A stretch of 64,000 bases of DNA from Phytophthora sp. 'mugwort' (lineage: Eukaryota > Oomycota > Peronosporomycetes > Peronosporales > Peronosporaceae). The stretch's first letter is position 1; every line of letters starts with the position of its first letter. Positions 30,413-41,345 of the stretch are shown piece after piece. A program made the position numbers and the translations under genes. Below the pieces are notes generated by a model. The model did not search any database. It had not been told where the DNA came from and saw only the letters and a list, made by a program, of their open reading frames with translations. Location: NCBI GenBank assembly GCA_033558025.1, contig JAUCEF010000008.1:1364001-1428000 (forward strand), read 5' to 3'.

Positions 30413-30691
30413 AAATTCATCAGATGGGGTTATTTAGGCAAGAATCACAACAATAGCCGAGTTAATCGGCCCTTGTTGGCCTGGGCTGGATTGCCCGTAG
30501 CGGTTCGGCCCTTCCGGGACAGTGGTGTCTCGCTTCCGCCGAGACCAAGTGCCCCAAGCCTCTCAATACACAGGAGGTCAGTTGAGCTGACTGTCTCTGG
30601 CTTAGATATCCCGTGTCCTCCGCTAAAGAGCGGACGACAGCGCGTTAGCGCTTTGACGGCTCGCCGAGAGCAAAGGCTTCTCGGCTAGAAG

Positions 30692-31182
30692 TGTTACGGT
30701 ACCCGGGCCGTACGGTGTACAGGCCCGCCGAGTTCGGTAGGACTTCTTCTTTCGCGCTTGGTGAGACACGCCCTTTCCCGGGCCGACCTAGTTCTCTTAG
30801 CGCTACCAGTCAACATCCTACAAGCTATGCCTCTCGGGTGTCGACGGTAACCATAAATCCAGCCCGTGCAGGTGCTTCACGGACAGTGTATACTTGTTTT
30901 GGACTTGGAAAGAGTTACTCTGTTATTATGTATCTCCAGGGAGACCCCAAGGGGACTCCTCGTATTGTTAACTGTGTTCATATATATTATCAAGTGAAGT
31001 CAAGTGCGCTCGGATCTCGATCGACCCTTCGCAAAGATCTCAATGTAACCACCCGAACTCAGCGATCGGCTGAGTTCATCCAGTCGAGTACTCAAGTTGC
31101 CAGCGGACTTCGTTCTCAGCGGGTAGTACCGTGGCTGCCTCTTAACTTCGATATGCGAACCATCTCATTTGGCGTTACTACA
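30692..31182 (-). repeat. Probable 5' LTR of gypsy A
   Basis: The plus-strand limits are TGTTACGGTACC at 30692 and CGTTACTACA ending at 31182, giving TG..CA ends with weak inverted similarity. It lies at the expected place, about 280 bp before the gag start. No second copy was found, so the limits are provisional. Confidence 0.4.
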
Positions 31183-31194
31183 GCACAATAGTGA

Positions 31195-31401
31195 GTGGAG
31201 CCCTTGTCGGCCGGCAGCAGCGGCATATCTGCACAGGAGGGCGACAAGATGGACGAAGATGACGGCCATGATTCCAGTGTCGAATCGAGTTGGGAAGAAA
31301 GCATCACTTCAATTGAAAACAATCTACGCTCGCAAGTGACGGGTTTGATTCAAGCTAATCAGTGCGAAGAGCAGTGTATTCAAGGGAAAGCTGGCCCCTA
31401 G
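31195..31401 (+). other. Short acidic open frame
   Basis: Opens with GTG; the first ATG is at 31249 (MDEDDGHDSSVESSWEES). The acidic, Ser-rich composition is like the N terminus of piggyBac-type transposases, and a piggyBac remnant on the same strand begins 700 bp later. Link unproven. Confidence 0.3.
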
Positions 31402-31909
31402 AAAATTTCTTGCGTTGTCGACCACATGAACACCAAGGCACTGGTGCTTGCCGACGGACGCGACTGTGCGTCGTCGCGGAACTGGTGCGAGGCAGACCTT
31501 ATTTACTACCTGCCTCTGGTTGGTAGTGTTTGCCGTTTTACCGCTCGACCACATGTAGATGGGATTTCTATCCATCCACATGCACGCCGTGATCTGAGAG
31601 ATCATTTTGTCCTCCGCCAGCTTGATGGTACCTTGGGGCGGTTGCATAATCTTTCGCTGTTCACGGGTCTTGTACTGCTTTGACGTAATGACACCTTGAG
31701 CGTAGCCCGCACGGTCGATCTGAATCGTGCCCGTAATACATGCGGCGTTGCAGCAACTTCAACGCCAGCTTGACTAAGCGATAAGTCACAACCTGACGCC
31801 ACGGTACTGTAGCTGATGATGGCAGCAAGGCATTCATATTGCGAAGAACGGCCACCTCTCCCGTATTATTGCCCTTGAGCACTGGAGTTCGCAGGTTCGA
31901 CGAAGTCAC
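31324..31909 (-). pseudogene. PiggyBac-like transposase remnant 1
   Basis: Two minus-strand frames join near 31680. The upstream one reads RQVVTYRLVKLALKLLQRRM, comparable to the block with the second catalytic Asp (normally VVTDRFYTS, here Tyr in place of Asp). The downstream one reads MISQITACMWMDRNPIYMWS, like the CxWxDxxPVYxLS block. No third catalytic block was identified. Only the C-terminal half is present. Confidence 0.5.
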
Positions 31910-32114
31910 TCGTGTTACTGACTTGATGACCCCGGCTGAAGTTGAGCTGCTTCATATCCGCGTTCAAGGTACGTCATAGTACGGAGGCACTGTAATGTCA
32001 TGATCGAGCTACTAAACTATTGTTATGCTGACAGGTTCGTGTGAAAATATGAATCGAATCAGCTGGCGGATGGCAACCAGCTAATGGAACATTCTTCCTG
32101 GCAATGCGACACCA

Positions 32115-34020
32115 GTGCTGATCAACAACTATGATGCGGACAGGATGTACGAAGGATACTGTGGACCCTCTCAAGACATCCAGGCTGCGGCGAAGTCGCC
32201 GATCGACCTCTTCTTTTACTTCCTGCCCAAAAGCTGCTGGCGGCACGTCGCTAGCGAGTCCAATCGGTACTGGAAGCAGACGTTGGAATCACGGCTGGAA
32301 AAATATATCGCGAAGGAGAGTGAGGTGACGCATCGACCCCAGAAGAGTAGAGCAAAATTGCGCAGGAAATTGGAAAAAAATGACAAGATTTTGCCCCATG
32401 ACATCGTACAATGGTTTAGGGTGGATGTTAGCGCATGTGTTGCATCCATGCAAGAGCTTGGAGACGCACTGGAACACGGACGAACATGGTGTCATCCCTG
32501 CGGGCACGTTTTGCAGAGTAATGGCTCGAGATCGCTTCCGCAATATCACGGGATTCCTTCATTTTTCGGACAATGAAGATGCTGGCGCTAGTAAAGACCG
32601 TGCGTGGAAGATCAGACTGGTGCTAGCAGTTCTGGAGAAGACGTTCAAGGAAGGCTATGTGCTTGGATCTTGCGTGGCAATTGACGACGGTATGCTGCAT
32701 TCCCATAACTGACGGAACCCCATTCGGATGTACATGAAAGACAAGCCCCATAAGTGGGGTTCCAAGTGCGCGATGTCTTGTTGCGCAACCTCCGGCTACT
32801 GCAAAAGGTAATGCTGGCGCTGTCAACCTGTCGTTTTTATAATATGCTGACACAGTGAATATGGATGCATGCTAAGGTGGAGCTGGATGTGGGGCGTAAG
32901 AAAGACAAGGAGGGCTCACAATCGATGACACGAAGAGTGATCCTGCGGCTGTGATCCGAAATATTGCGTGCGTGTTTCGAGGACTTCCGAAACGAAGGAA
33001 AACATCTGGTAATAGCAGACAGGTTCTACACCTCCATCCCTCTCGCTCAACAGCGAGGACAATGGGTTTCAATTTTGTGGGTACCATTCAAACGGATCGC
33101 AAGGGATGGCGCAAAGGGGTGAAGTTTCCGTTCAAGAAGAGACCCGCAGACGTGCCAAGAGGCACATTCAAGATGGCGGTCGCTGAAAGCAATCCCAAGC
33201 TCGTTGCGCTGGGGTGGCTCGACAACAGGGCTGTCTATTTCCTCGCTTCTCAAGTTGGTGCTGACATGACAACTGTGCTACGACGCGAGAAAACTGGTGA
33301 GCAGAATCCGGTCCCTTGCCTGGAATTGGCAACGAGTACCAGCGATACATGGGTGGTGCTGACCGTCATGATCAGTTGAGACTTCAGTCCTACTTGATGC
33401 AGCTTTCAAAACGGTAAGTTTCGTACGGTGACTTTGTCAACTTGTGCATCGGGTTGTTATGCTGACAAGTTGTACTTTGTCCTGCAGGTTCCAGAAGTAC
33501 TATAAAAGCCTCTTTCTTGGGCTCATAGATATGGCGATAGTCAATGCATACATCGTGCACACTGAAGTATTGGAGAAACAACGGAAGAAACGGCTCAATC
33601 ACTACAGCTTTCGCGCACGCCTAGACAAGCAGCTGATCATCCAGACTGAGAAGGGCTTCACGAGAACGTCGGGAGCAGAAACCGCAGGTTCCGCGCCGGA
33701 GCAAGCTATCACTGTTCGAGGCGACCACACGCTCGTGCAGACATCCGCTACTAGAATGAACAATGGTGTACAGAGACTTCGGCAGCGCCAATGCAAAGTG
33801 TGCTCGCACTACAAGCCGGCAGGTAAGAAGCGGGGTGTCACATCGACATTCTACTACCCGAAGTGCTCTCCGAGGGCAAGAAAGGAGTGGTGACGCTGTG
33901 CAACAAGATCAGAGGATACACAGAGAACGAGGGAATGACATGCGCACAAATCTGGCACATGATTTGGCACAATGGCGAGTTTTCGCCTTCAGTAACACAC
34001 ACTCGCGATCGTAGCTTAGC
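32115..34020 (+). pseudogene. PiggyBac-like transposase remnant 2
   Basis: Order of blocks: SPIDLFFYFLPKSCWRHV (near 32200), IPAGTFCRVMARDRF and GFLHFSDN (near 32500-32570), first Asp block VAIDDGMLHSHN (near 32680), YMKDKPHKWGSK (near 32735), the second block region (near 33010), MGFNFVGTIQTDRKGW (near 33065), ALGWLDNRAVYFLAS (near 33210), and a frame-shifted third block followed by YYKSLFLGLIDMAIVNAYIV (near 33500). A C-terminal Cys-rich motif CKVCSHYKPAGKK ends it (near 33795). At least four frame shifts or stops break it, including a stop right after the first Asp block. Confidence 0.75.
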
Positions 34021-34370
34021 TAAGCCCTAATCGAATGCATGCAATTGACCTCCTAACATAATGTCTGTTTCCATCTTCTTCCTGCAGCTCCCATTCCTCC
34101 ACACTTCGTTCTCTTGTCTCTCGATCACCTTGCTTAACTCCCCTGATGACTGTGTGACTGTGTGGGCCACATATGCGCTAGCTGAGAGTTTCTCTAATTC
34201 TCGGGATTGCATAAAAGCTGTTGCAATGAGTTCATTGGAGGGTTATTTCCCGCAGATCATGCCTCTACGCTCTAGCGGAATTATCGTCAGGGAGGTTAAC
34301 AACAAGTGTGACTCAAAAGGTACATTTAACTACTTTGCTAAAATATTGCATACTTTAATCAATACGATTC
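34021..34370. other. No gene seen
   Basis: The 3' flank of the piggyBac-like remnant. No domain or repeat recognised. Confidence 0.45.
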
Positions 34371-34395
34371 CTTATACCCTCCCGGAGGGTATAAG
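34371..34395. repeat. Perfect 11-bp inverted repeat (hairpin)
   Basis: CTTATACCCTC (34371-34381) and GAGGGTATAAG (34385-34395) are exact inverted copies around a 3-nt loop. It opens the tandem duplication that follows. Confidence 0.75.
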
Positions 34396-34487
34396 TTTTT
34401 TTTAGTAGCCTATCCTTGTCCCCCCCCTCCCCCGCGGGGTATAAGTTTTTTTTTAGTAGCCTATCCTTGTCCCCCCCTCCCCTGCGG
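34387..34487. repeat. Two tandem 50-bp units with T and C runs
   Basis: GGGTATAAG, a T run, AGTAGCCTATCCTTGT and a C run (34387-34436) are repeated from 34437, differing mainly in homopolymer length. This is a local tandem duplication. Confidence 0.75.
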
Positions 34488-34657
34488 CCAAGGGGCTAAC
34501 AAACCGTACTCAAAATACGAGATAAATTGGACCCTCTGCATTAAAAAGTGTGGTCCGAATGTGATTGGTTAAATACTATCCATAGTGAACGATCGGGAAG
34601 ATTTGACAAGAGTGATATAGGCCATAAGCTTCGTACCATATCGTCCGTCGATATGCG

Positions 34658-35640
34658 TAACGGAAATTCCCGAATAATACCCTCTACCCGAATAGTACCC
34701 TTTCAGAGTAACTTCACCGTAACTCTAGAGTAACCTTACGTAACCTCGCCTGCAGTAGCCACCCCAACCATGAACCATCTCACCAGAGGCTGCCTCGCTT
34801 GTCAAACCTGTTACACCCAACCATCCATGCTGTCTGTATTGTCTTTCAATCCCCCAGCGCTTCCTCATTCGGCGAAATGCCTACAAGAATCCCGATCAGC
34901 ATCTGGCGCAAGCAAGAGGTCCTTCGGTGGATCAAGGAAGACGGCGATGGCGTCCCAATGCGAGCCATCAAGCACTTTAGTGTGAGGGGATGGAAGCTAG
35001 ACGGTGGCAGCGTCCGCCGCTGGTGGCGTGACCGTGAACAGCTGCTTATCCGGCCAGCAGACGCCGGGCAGGAGACGCCCTTTTTCCGGCGCAATGGAGG
35101 AGGCGCTCTACAATGGGGTTGTAGCAAAGCGGCTCAAAAAGGAGAAGGTTACACGTGCGTGGATTGGCCATACGGCCAGGGTAATTTTCGCGTGTCAGGA
35201 GACCACCAGCGCCAGCACTCAAGGCTTCGGGGCCTCCCCACACTGGATCACGGGATCTATGCGGCGTTATGGGCTGTCTCTGCGGCGGCGCACCAATATA
35301 ACAACGCTTAGTGACGACAAGCTAGTGGATCGTGCCGTTTCCTATATGACGTTTCTGCAAAGTGCGAAGCCCACCATGGTCGGACCTGCACCGAACGATA
35401 TTAATGGATGTAACGGCCGTTTATTTCGAAGATGCGCGTAATCAAACCTTGGACATCATCGGCAGTCGCCACGTTGTGGTCCGCTCTACGGGATTTTCGT
35501 ACATGCGGATCACGGCGGTACTCGCAGCCTCGACTTTGGTATGTCCTGGCACATTAAGGGGATGTGCAGGCCGTGCCTTTACTGCTGAGCAGTGCATTTG
35601 TCTGTCTCTTTGTGTGCGAGATTGTATGTAGTACGCACCA
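34658..35640 (+). mobile_element. Pogo/Tc1-mariner-like DNA transposon, 3'-truncated copy 2
   Basis: TA (34658-34659) precedes ACGGAAATTCCCGAATAATAC, the same terminus as at 8399. A run of GTAAC-type short repeats follows (34705-34755), then a transposase reading frame on the plus strand. The element ends around 35640 without its right terminus, where copia B begins on the other strand. Confidence 0.6.
34864..35560 (+). pseudogene. N-terminal part of a pogo-like transposase
   Basis: Blocks in order: ISIWRKQEVLRWIKEDGDG (HTH, near 34895), KHFSVRGWKLDGGSVRRWW (near 34975), a frame change near 35090, VTRAWIGHTARVIFACQET, FGASPHWITGSMRRYGLSL (CENP-B-type HTH, near 35230), LSDDKLVDRAVSYMTFL (near 35310), then in another frame LMDVTAVYFED (near 35406) with the first catalytic Asp and VVRSTGFSYMRITAVLA. 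In related proteins this Asp is followed by Glu-Thr; here Val-Thr. The second and third catalytic blocks are missing. Confidence 0.72.
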
Positions 35641-35775
35641 TTTTCTGCAATTGCCACAGATCCCAACATGCGTCGCCAAAGGATAAATTTGTACCCACAT
35701 CTGGTACTTTCTACTATCTGATACCCTGCTTGTTCAGCCAGAACTCACTGAGAATATTGGCTGTTGCTTGCGGTA

Positions 35776-37340
35776 TTAGTGCCATATTATCAAACCGAAG
35801 TGGCCTGATGCCGTCCGGTCCCAAAACTTGAGCTGAACAGATTCAACAACTGTATTGCTTAGCTTAGTCCCTGCTCCGAACGTAAACCTAACCTCTTGAC
35901 TCGGATGTTTGCCTACAAACGGTGACGCGTCTGCCGTTAGACCATAGCCACATCCAGAGTCTAGCACCCAATCAAAACGAGTTATGTCAGTCACACTTCT
36001 TTGCAGCAGATTCAGGTACAACTCTCTTACCGTCTTTTCGATGGCATCCGAGGCCTCTTCAACGTTGCTTGAAGCTTCCATCACCTTCGCGATGAGTGCC
36101 GGCACAGTTCCTGCATATTCGTCGAGGTCATCTTCACTCTGTGCACTCGACGATGGCAATGATGATGACACCACCAGAGATGGTGGAGGAGACGTCATCA
36201 TCTCGTCCGTATCGTGCTGAGACTGTTCCAGCGTCAGCGTTGAGCTGTTACTAGGGACCGTCTCTGACACCGAGGACTTCACCGCCTCAGCAATCTCCAG
36301 CTTGCTGATGGGCTGCGGCAGCGCTACATCGGCGGGAATTTCCTCTCGATTGGACTTGGCCTTTTTCTTGGATCCCGCCTTTTCCTTTTTCACATGAGCA
36401 GCTCCCACTGATTTCGTTGGGACTTGCACCCTCTTGCCCGCGACAAAGATGCTGGTCCGCATCAACCCCATGCTGTGGTCTTTCTGCATCTTCGGGCAGT
36501 CAACCTTTCGATGAGGCTCGTTGTCCCGATTGTATCGGCGTCACAATAGTAGCACTCTCCTTGCTTCTCGGGCGCATCCGCCCGCCACTTGCGCTTGCCC
36601 AGTGGCTTGTTGGTTGCCACATAATTGACGGGCGGCACCGGCTGCGCTTGAATAGCCTGAATTTGGCCGCAGCTCTTGCCCATGAAGACATTGCGCAGCA
36701 GAGCTTCGACTTTGTCCAAGTAGAACCCGTCACAGCTGAAACCCACGTGATTTTCCCAGTACTGACTAGGGAACGGCGGCAGGACTTTGATCGCCGCATA
36801 CTGGTTCGGTATATTCGTCACGCCCTTCAATTTCTCCCGTGACTGCCGGTTGATTCGGTTGCGAGTCTCTTTCACGCGGACGATGAGCTGTCCCACGGAC
36901 GAAAAAGCCATCGCCAGGGCTGCATCGAACTTATCAATCATGGCAGCCATGCTTTGGGCGTTAGACTGACCGTAGTGCCCTCCAGTCGCTTCCATGCCTC
37001 TGGCAGGCTCTCGTCGTTGAACGAGACACGGAGCAACTCCAGATAGCCTCTGGGTAGAGTCTACTCCGAATGTACGAGTCTTGATCACTCAGGACCACAA
37101 TCTGCCAGTCGTAGTTGTGCATCAGCTCCTTGCGGTGTCCATGGGACGGGGCGCCTCACAACTGGTTATCAGCACATCGTCGTACTTGAGCGCGGGCTTT
37201 TCTTTCCCCTTCATCATCGCCTCACCAGTGCTTTTCTGACGCAGGTGACCGACGATGAGGTCCTTCCACACGCCAAACTGCCTGGCGTCCTTTGGGAAGA
37301 CGAGTCTTTTCAGCGTCTTGCTTCCATCTTTGATTGCCAT
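35776..37340 (-). pseudogene. Copia B gag-protease, broken
   Basis: Begins MAIKDGSKTLKRLVFPKDAR at 37340. Pieces follow with SMAAMIDKFDAALAMAFSSV (near 36950) and LLRNVFMGKSCGQIQA (near 36690). ECYYCDADTIG (near 36550) is what remains of a CCHC knuckle after a frame shift. A Lys-rich linker and then FDWVLDSGCGYGLTADAS (near 35960) carry the retropepsin DSG. The frame closes at 35776. Confidence 0.75.
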
Positions 37341-37369
37341 TTTTGCTCTGTGTCCTTTACTTGAAATAT

Positions 37370-37664
37370 TAGACTGAAGGGAAAGCCTCTCTGTTCTCAA
37401 ATGCCTTTATTACTCTTTACAAACCCCTACCTATTGCACTCTAACAGACGTGCTCAGACTGAAGCAAAATGTGGAATAAGAGCTCGTCCTCGACTCCCTA
37501 CCTCTTTGCTTCCCTTCCTCATCGCACCAATATTTGCCTTGGTCAGAGAAGCGGCAAGAGCCAATACCGATTAACTCCTCTACTAACCATGTGGTCGTAG
37601 TGCCATAGACTACATATACACTTCATGGGGTGGCATAATGTAATCCATATAACATTATTATTCT
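37370..37664 (-). repeat. 5' LTR fragment of copia B
   Basis: Matches copia A LTR from about 12197 to its end on the opposite strand. Similarity stops at CAGAATAATAATG (37664), so about 97 bp of the LTR start seen in copia A are missing here. Confidence 0.75.
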
Positions 37665-37689
37665 GAACGGACTGCAGAAGCCAAGGCAT

Positions 37690-38945
37690 TTCTGTTTGAC
37701 GAATATCAAACAACCTGCCGAAAACAGACTAGATGAAAGTATTGGCCTCGAGGAGTTTGCACCGGACAACAGCAAGCGTGCGCAAGCCACAGCAGCGAAC
37801 ATTTTCAGGAAAATTTTGGCGTTGGAGAACACAACGATACAGTCTGTCCACGCTGGAGTGCGGGCTGACACTAGCGGACCGGCTTTCCTCGCGCTTTTGG
37901 ACCGGTTTGGCAGTATCTCGCCTTTTCGGACTCCAAACGAGGTGAGCCGCGCAAGCGCAACACAGTCGTAGCTATTACCGCAATGTAAGAACCGGTTGCT
38001 CGATGATTTTCCACTTCAGCGCCACCCCATCGCAATAGCCGCTCAAGATAGGGAGAATCCTGGAACGCCATTGCGGCTTAAGCGTCAACAAGGAGGTGTG
38101 GTGAAGAAGGCGCCTGCGTGTACAAAACAAGGCTTGCGCTTCCGAGTAAATGGCATCAACTATGAAGCGACCGAGCTGAAAGACTACCAAGATGCGGTCT
38201 CCTCACAATTTTGTGGTATTCATTTGGCAGAGCGTCGGATCTAGCATTTGGTTGTCCAAAACAAATGTAATCTGTCATTGCCTACATGTGCTTCTTCTTT
38301 ATCCAGCTGGTCCGCGCCAAAACGTCACAGGAGCAGGTCATCTCGCTTTTTTTTTTTCCCAGACGAGCGACCGTTTATAACGCACTCACTGCATATCATC
38401 GGAAGGAACGGCTCTAGCTATGCAAGAGTTCCCGGTGTCCTCATTGATTGACCTTAACCAACTGGCTTAAGTAGAGGATGAAACAGCATTGAGCTTGCCC
38501 AACTCGCCGGATGATCTGCAACTTTCTGATGTTCTAATGAACTGCGCCCATAATATCAGCGAAAGCAGTCAAGGAGAACCATCATCTGGAAACTCACGAC
38601 GTCGCGGATAACCTTCGCTAAGGATGCAAGGGTACGTCAGCGCAATTGTCAGAGACCGCTGTTGCACGACAAGCTAAGGCTGAAATTATTCTTAACTTGT
38701 CATCCCATTCGTTCCGGCGTGGTGGCGCACCGCACACTAAGGGGGATTTAAATTTGAGTGCCCAGTGGATTTAGATCGGTGTAGTTGGAACATGATGGCG
38801 ATGAAGAAAGCATTCGCTTATGTTTTCAACACTACCAGCGAAGATATGAAGGTTTCTAAATGTGCTGAGTGGCTGGAAGCCAAACGCCACCCCTACGATA
38901 CATTCGATGGAGGAGTTCGATTCTAACACGAAAAAAGAAGATATG
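37690..38945 (+). pseudogene. Crypton-like tyrosine recombinase remnant
   Basis: Blocks in order: LEEFAPDNSKRAQATAANIF (near 37745), SGPAFLALLDRFGS (near 37875), LLDDFPLQRHPI (near 37995), GGVVKKAPACTKQGLRF (near 38095), YQDAVSSQF (near 38185), then LSSHSFRRGGAPHTKGDLN with the recombinase HxxR box (His codon 38706-38708, Arg 38715-38717). A later frame reads KHSLMFSTLPAK and LSGWKP-type sequence. From memory, this pattern matches oomycete Crypton-type tyrosine recombinases. Numerous stops show it is dead. Confidence 0.65.
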
Positions 38946-39836
38946 TGATCTTTGGAACCTTGTGTTTGCGTTAGGTTAGGGTTTTGACATTATCGTACAA
39001 CCTCGAGATCTCGCAGCTGATCTCCTCATTGCAACGTTGGTTCAGCGCTTTCCTGAGATGAACAACAGATAACCTATGCGTCCTTACGTCTCAGCATGTG
39101 GACACGCTTATTCTGCCTTTCAGTATCACTTCCGGAGTCACTTTCATGAAGCACTGAGTTGGCTCGAAAAACAACATAACCCAAGGAAGCAGAGCCTTTC
39201 GCACGTGAGATGCAACTGATAAACCACCAAAATATGGTGATCCCACAGCTCAGGGACGCTAATCGCGAATTAGCTCACAAAATACTGAGCTTGGAAACTG
39301 TTGTCTCTCCATCTTCCAAGAGACACACAACTCCAATGGATTGTAACCAACAGATTCAGTCGTAGTTCCACGCGGATGGGAAGCGGAAAGTGAGGTCAGC
39401 GTCGAAGACGGTAGCATGAATTTGGTTCGGGCGGTACCGGAAGACGCCACGGTTTGGGATAGCTGTGAAGACAGTCAGTACAAGTCGCAGTCGAAACAGA
39501 TCGTGGTCTTCATGAAATTATTCTTACCTCAATGTTATAAGCTTGACCCGTCCGCAATGAGCTACAAGAATGAATGATGTCCTTCGTGAAGGTTACCTCG
39601 CCGAAGCAAACATGTCGCTTTTCTGTGAACGCAAGGAGTTAAGCGCAAGTTTGGGTATGGGCTGCTGAAACACCTGCGGCGCCTGCATCGAGCGAATGCG
39701 TTTATTAAACACGAAAATGAGTACCGTAATCTGCTTTGTGTCTAGTAAAAATCGTGGATCCCACTCCACGCGAGACAACCAGCTAGATAACTCTACACCA
39801 TGAGTAGTTACAATAAGGTTCAACAGCGCTACATAA
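38946..39836. other. No intact gene; probable Crypton tail
   Basis: Frames read short protein-like pieces (for example SYHFRSHFHEALSWLEKQ near 39140) interrupted by stops. Could be the 3' part of the Crypton-like unit. Nothing else recognised. Confidence 0.35.
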
Positions 39837-39837
39837 T

Positions 39838-39922
39838 AAATCGTCGGTGTTACCACATAACTAGTCGGTGCTACCGAATAACTGGTCGGTGTTTTCATAA
39901 ATCGTCGGTGTTACAGAATTAC
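39838..39922. repeat. Four degenerate tandem copies of a ~21-bp motif
   Basis: The unit TCGTCGGTGTTACCACATAAC recurs in altered form from 39838, 39862, 39883 and 39901, each with GTCGGTG. It lies between the Crypton-like and Ulp1-like remnants and may be subterminal repeat of either. Confidence 0.55.
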
Positions 39923-40274
39923 TCAGCAATTGCGCATGTACTGACACTTACGGACCAGTAATTCTGTAACGCGGTCGAGTTACGCTGTAATACCGATAAG
40001 TTACACTGTAACTTTAATTCTTTCCAATCGAAGTATTCTGTGGTCAGTCGTTTCGCCCCCCTCTCGACGCCAAGATGGGAGCCTCAAGAAATGGCACTGC
40101 GCTGCTACACGTATCCGCGATTAGGTGGCAGTTGTAGCAACAGGGAACGTAAAACCTGAATGGGGACCAATCAAGACCTCTCAAAAGCTTGGGGTACAGA
40201 GGTCGACTCTCTGGGGATGCGAGAATCGAAGCGTGACGTTGCGGCACCACTGAGCAACCGAATGCGCGTTGTGG

Positions 40275-40293
40275 GAGGGGGGGGGGGGGGGGG
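40275..40293. repeat. Long G homopolymer
   Basis: A near-pure run of G interrupted by one A. Such runs also lie near 8079 (C), 28074 (G) and 34420-34480 (C). They may be length-variable or mis-sequenced. Confidence 0.7.
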
Positions 40294-40319
40294 TACAGTG
40301 CTACGACACTTGCAGGCGT

Positions 40320-41345
40320 GAAGATGGCAAAGCGACGTACAAAGATGTGCTCACATACCGCCAAACGAAAGATGAGCTTCTTCTTAAAAAGGAGAGTGCG
40401 CAGCGAGTCTGGGTGTCTTGTTTCACGAAGCGGTACAAACGCGGTACTTCGAGCGGGTCACTGGAACAAGTGAGAGAAGAGCAAGCTCGGGTTTCTCAGG
40501 CTGACCCATACACAACCGAATCTATGGCCAGTTCCGCACCCGAACCGACGACGAGTACGCTGACCGACGATCACGATCATCAAGACGCGGTTATCAGTAC
40601 TGATGCAGTGAACGATGGCGGCAGCATTGCAAATAATGACGAATTGATGCTGTCACTAAACCTGACGTAATCGCACGTCGAACCCGTCCTGGACAATCTC
40701 TGGGCGAGATATCCGTTAGTGTATTGGAAGCAATGCTTCCTAGGATCCTGATTCTGACGATGGTAATAGTATGTACGACGGTGATTAGTATAGCGATGCA
40801 TCATCAGAGCATGACGCAGTTTTAAGGGGCACCGACTCAGAAAGCGGCAGTATCGATGAAGATTACAGTTACGATGACGACGACCTAGATTATCGTGAAG
40901 ACAAAACCAACAGCGCCTCTATAGCGAACGCCGCTGATGATGCCGACGGAATCGTCATCGCTACCCGAGACTCTAACTCGCTGCGCAGTCGAAACCGGCC
41001 CCTAGTGTTTTTTTTCGTTTAGTAATGAAAGTCGCGAAAGCTCATCGTGGCCGGACATTCCCTAACTTGACGTTTATTCGGATGAGATGAACTCGTTAGA
41101 TCCGCTCAGTTTCCTACACCACACCATCATCGACTACGTCATCTACAAGTGCCTGCCCCATACACCAGGATCAGTGTATGCTTTGGGCGGTCGCTGTAGG
41201 CACAGCTTGAGCATTAATGCGTTTTTGAGAAGCCCTTCTCGAGTGTTAAAGGGCTTGTGGACAAGTTTACTTGGGGATTGTATCCCTACGTAATGATTCC
41301 TGTCTCGGGGAATTGCCACTGGAGCATTCTGGTTATTAACACCCT
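40320..41345 (+). pseudogene. Ulp1/C48 protease-like remnant, transposon-associated
   Basis: A frame from about 40320 to 40668 reads DVLTYRQTKDELLLKKESAQ and an acidic Ser/Asp-rich linker. Acidic sequence goes on to 40990 (EDYSYDDDDLDYRED). Then LSFLHHTIIDYVIYKCLP (41107 on) resembles the Ulp1 entry block (WLxDxxIDxYxxxL). After a frame shift at 41290, VMIPVSGNCHWSILVIN places the catalytic His codon at 41317-41319. The Asp and Cys of the triad were not found. Ulp1-type proteases often travel with DNA transposons. Confidence 0.5.

Larger units (their letters stand above)
25713..31182 (-). mobile_element. Ty3/gypsy retrotransposon gypsy A, minus strand, degenerate
   Basis: Reading the minus strand from right to left the order is probable LTR (31182-30692), leader, gag (from about 30412), protease/linker, reverse transcriptase with YVDD near 28325, RNase H (near 27700), integrase HHCC and core (27300-26400), then a C-terminal SH3-like region ending near 26144. 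Stops and frame changes interrupt every domain. The 3' LTR was not found. A plus-strand open frame overlaps the pol end. Confidence 0.8.
35776..37664 (-). mobile_element. Ty1/copia retrotransposon copia B, 5' part
   Basis: Minus strand, right to left: LTR (37664-37370), short leader, gag from 37340, Cys-rich knuckle remnant, then the protease start. The LTR is the same family as that of copia A (12100-12481) but in opposite orientation. Integrase, RT and the 3' LTR are missing. Confidence 0.8.

Noticed and set aside
31195..31401. An independent acidic small protein
   Set aside because: No supporting context; more likely the start of a decayed piggyBac-like unit, so listed only as a short frame.
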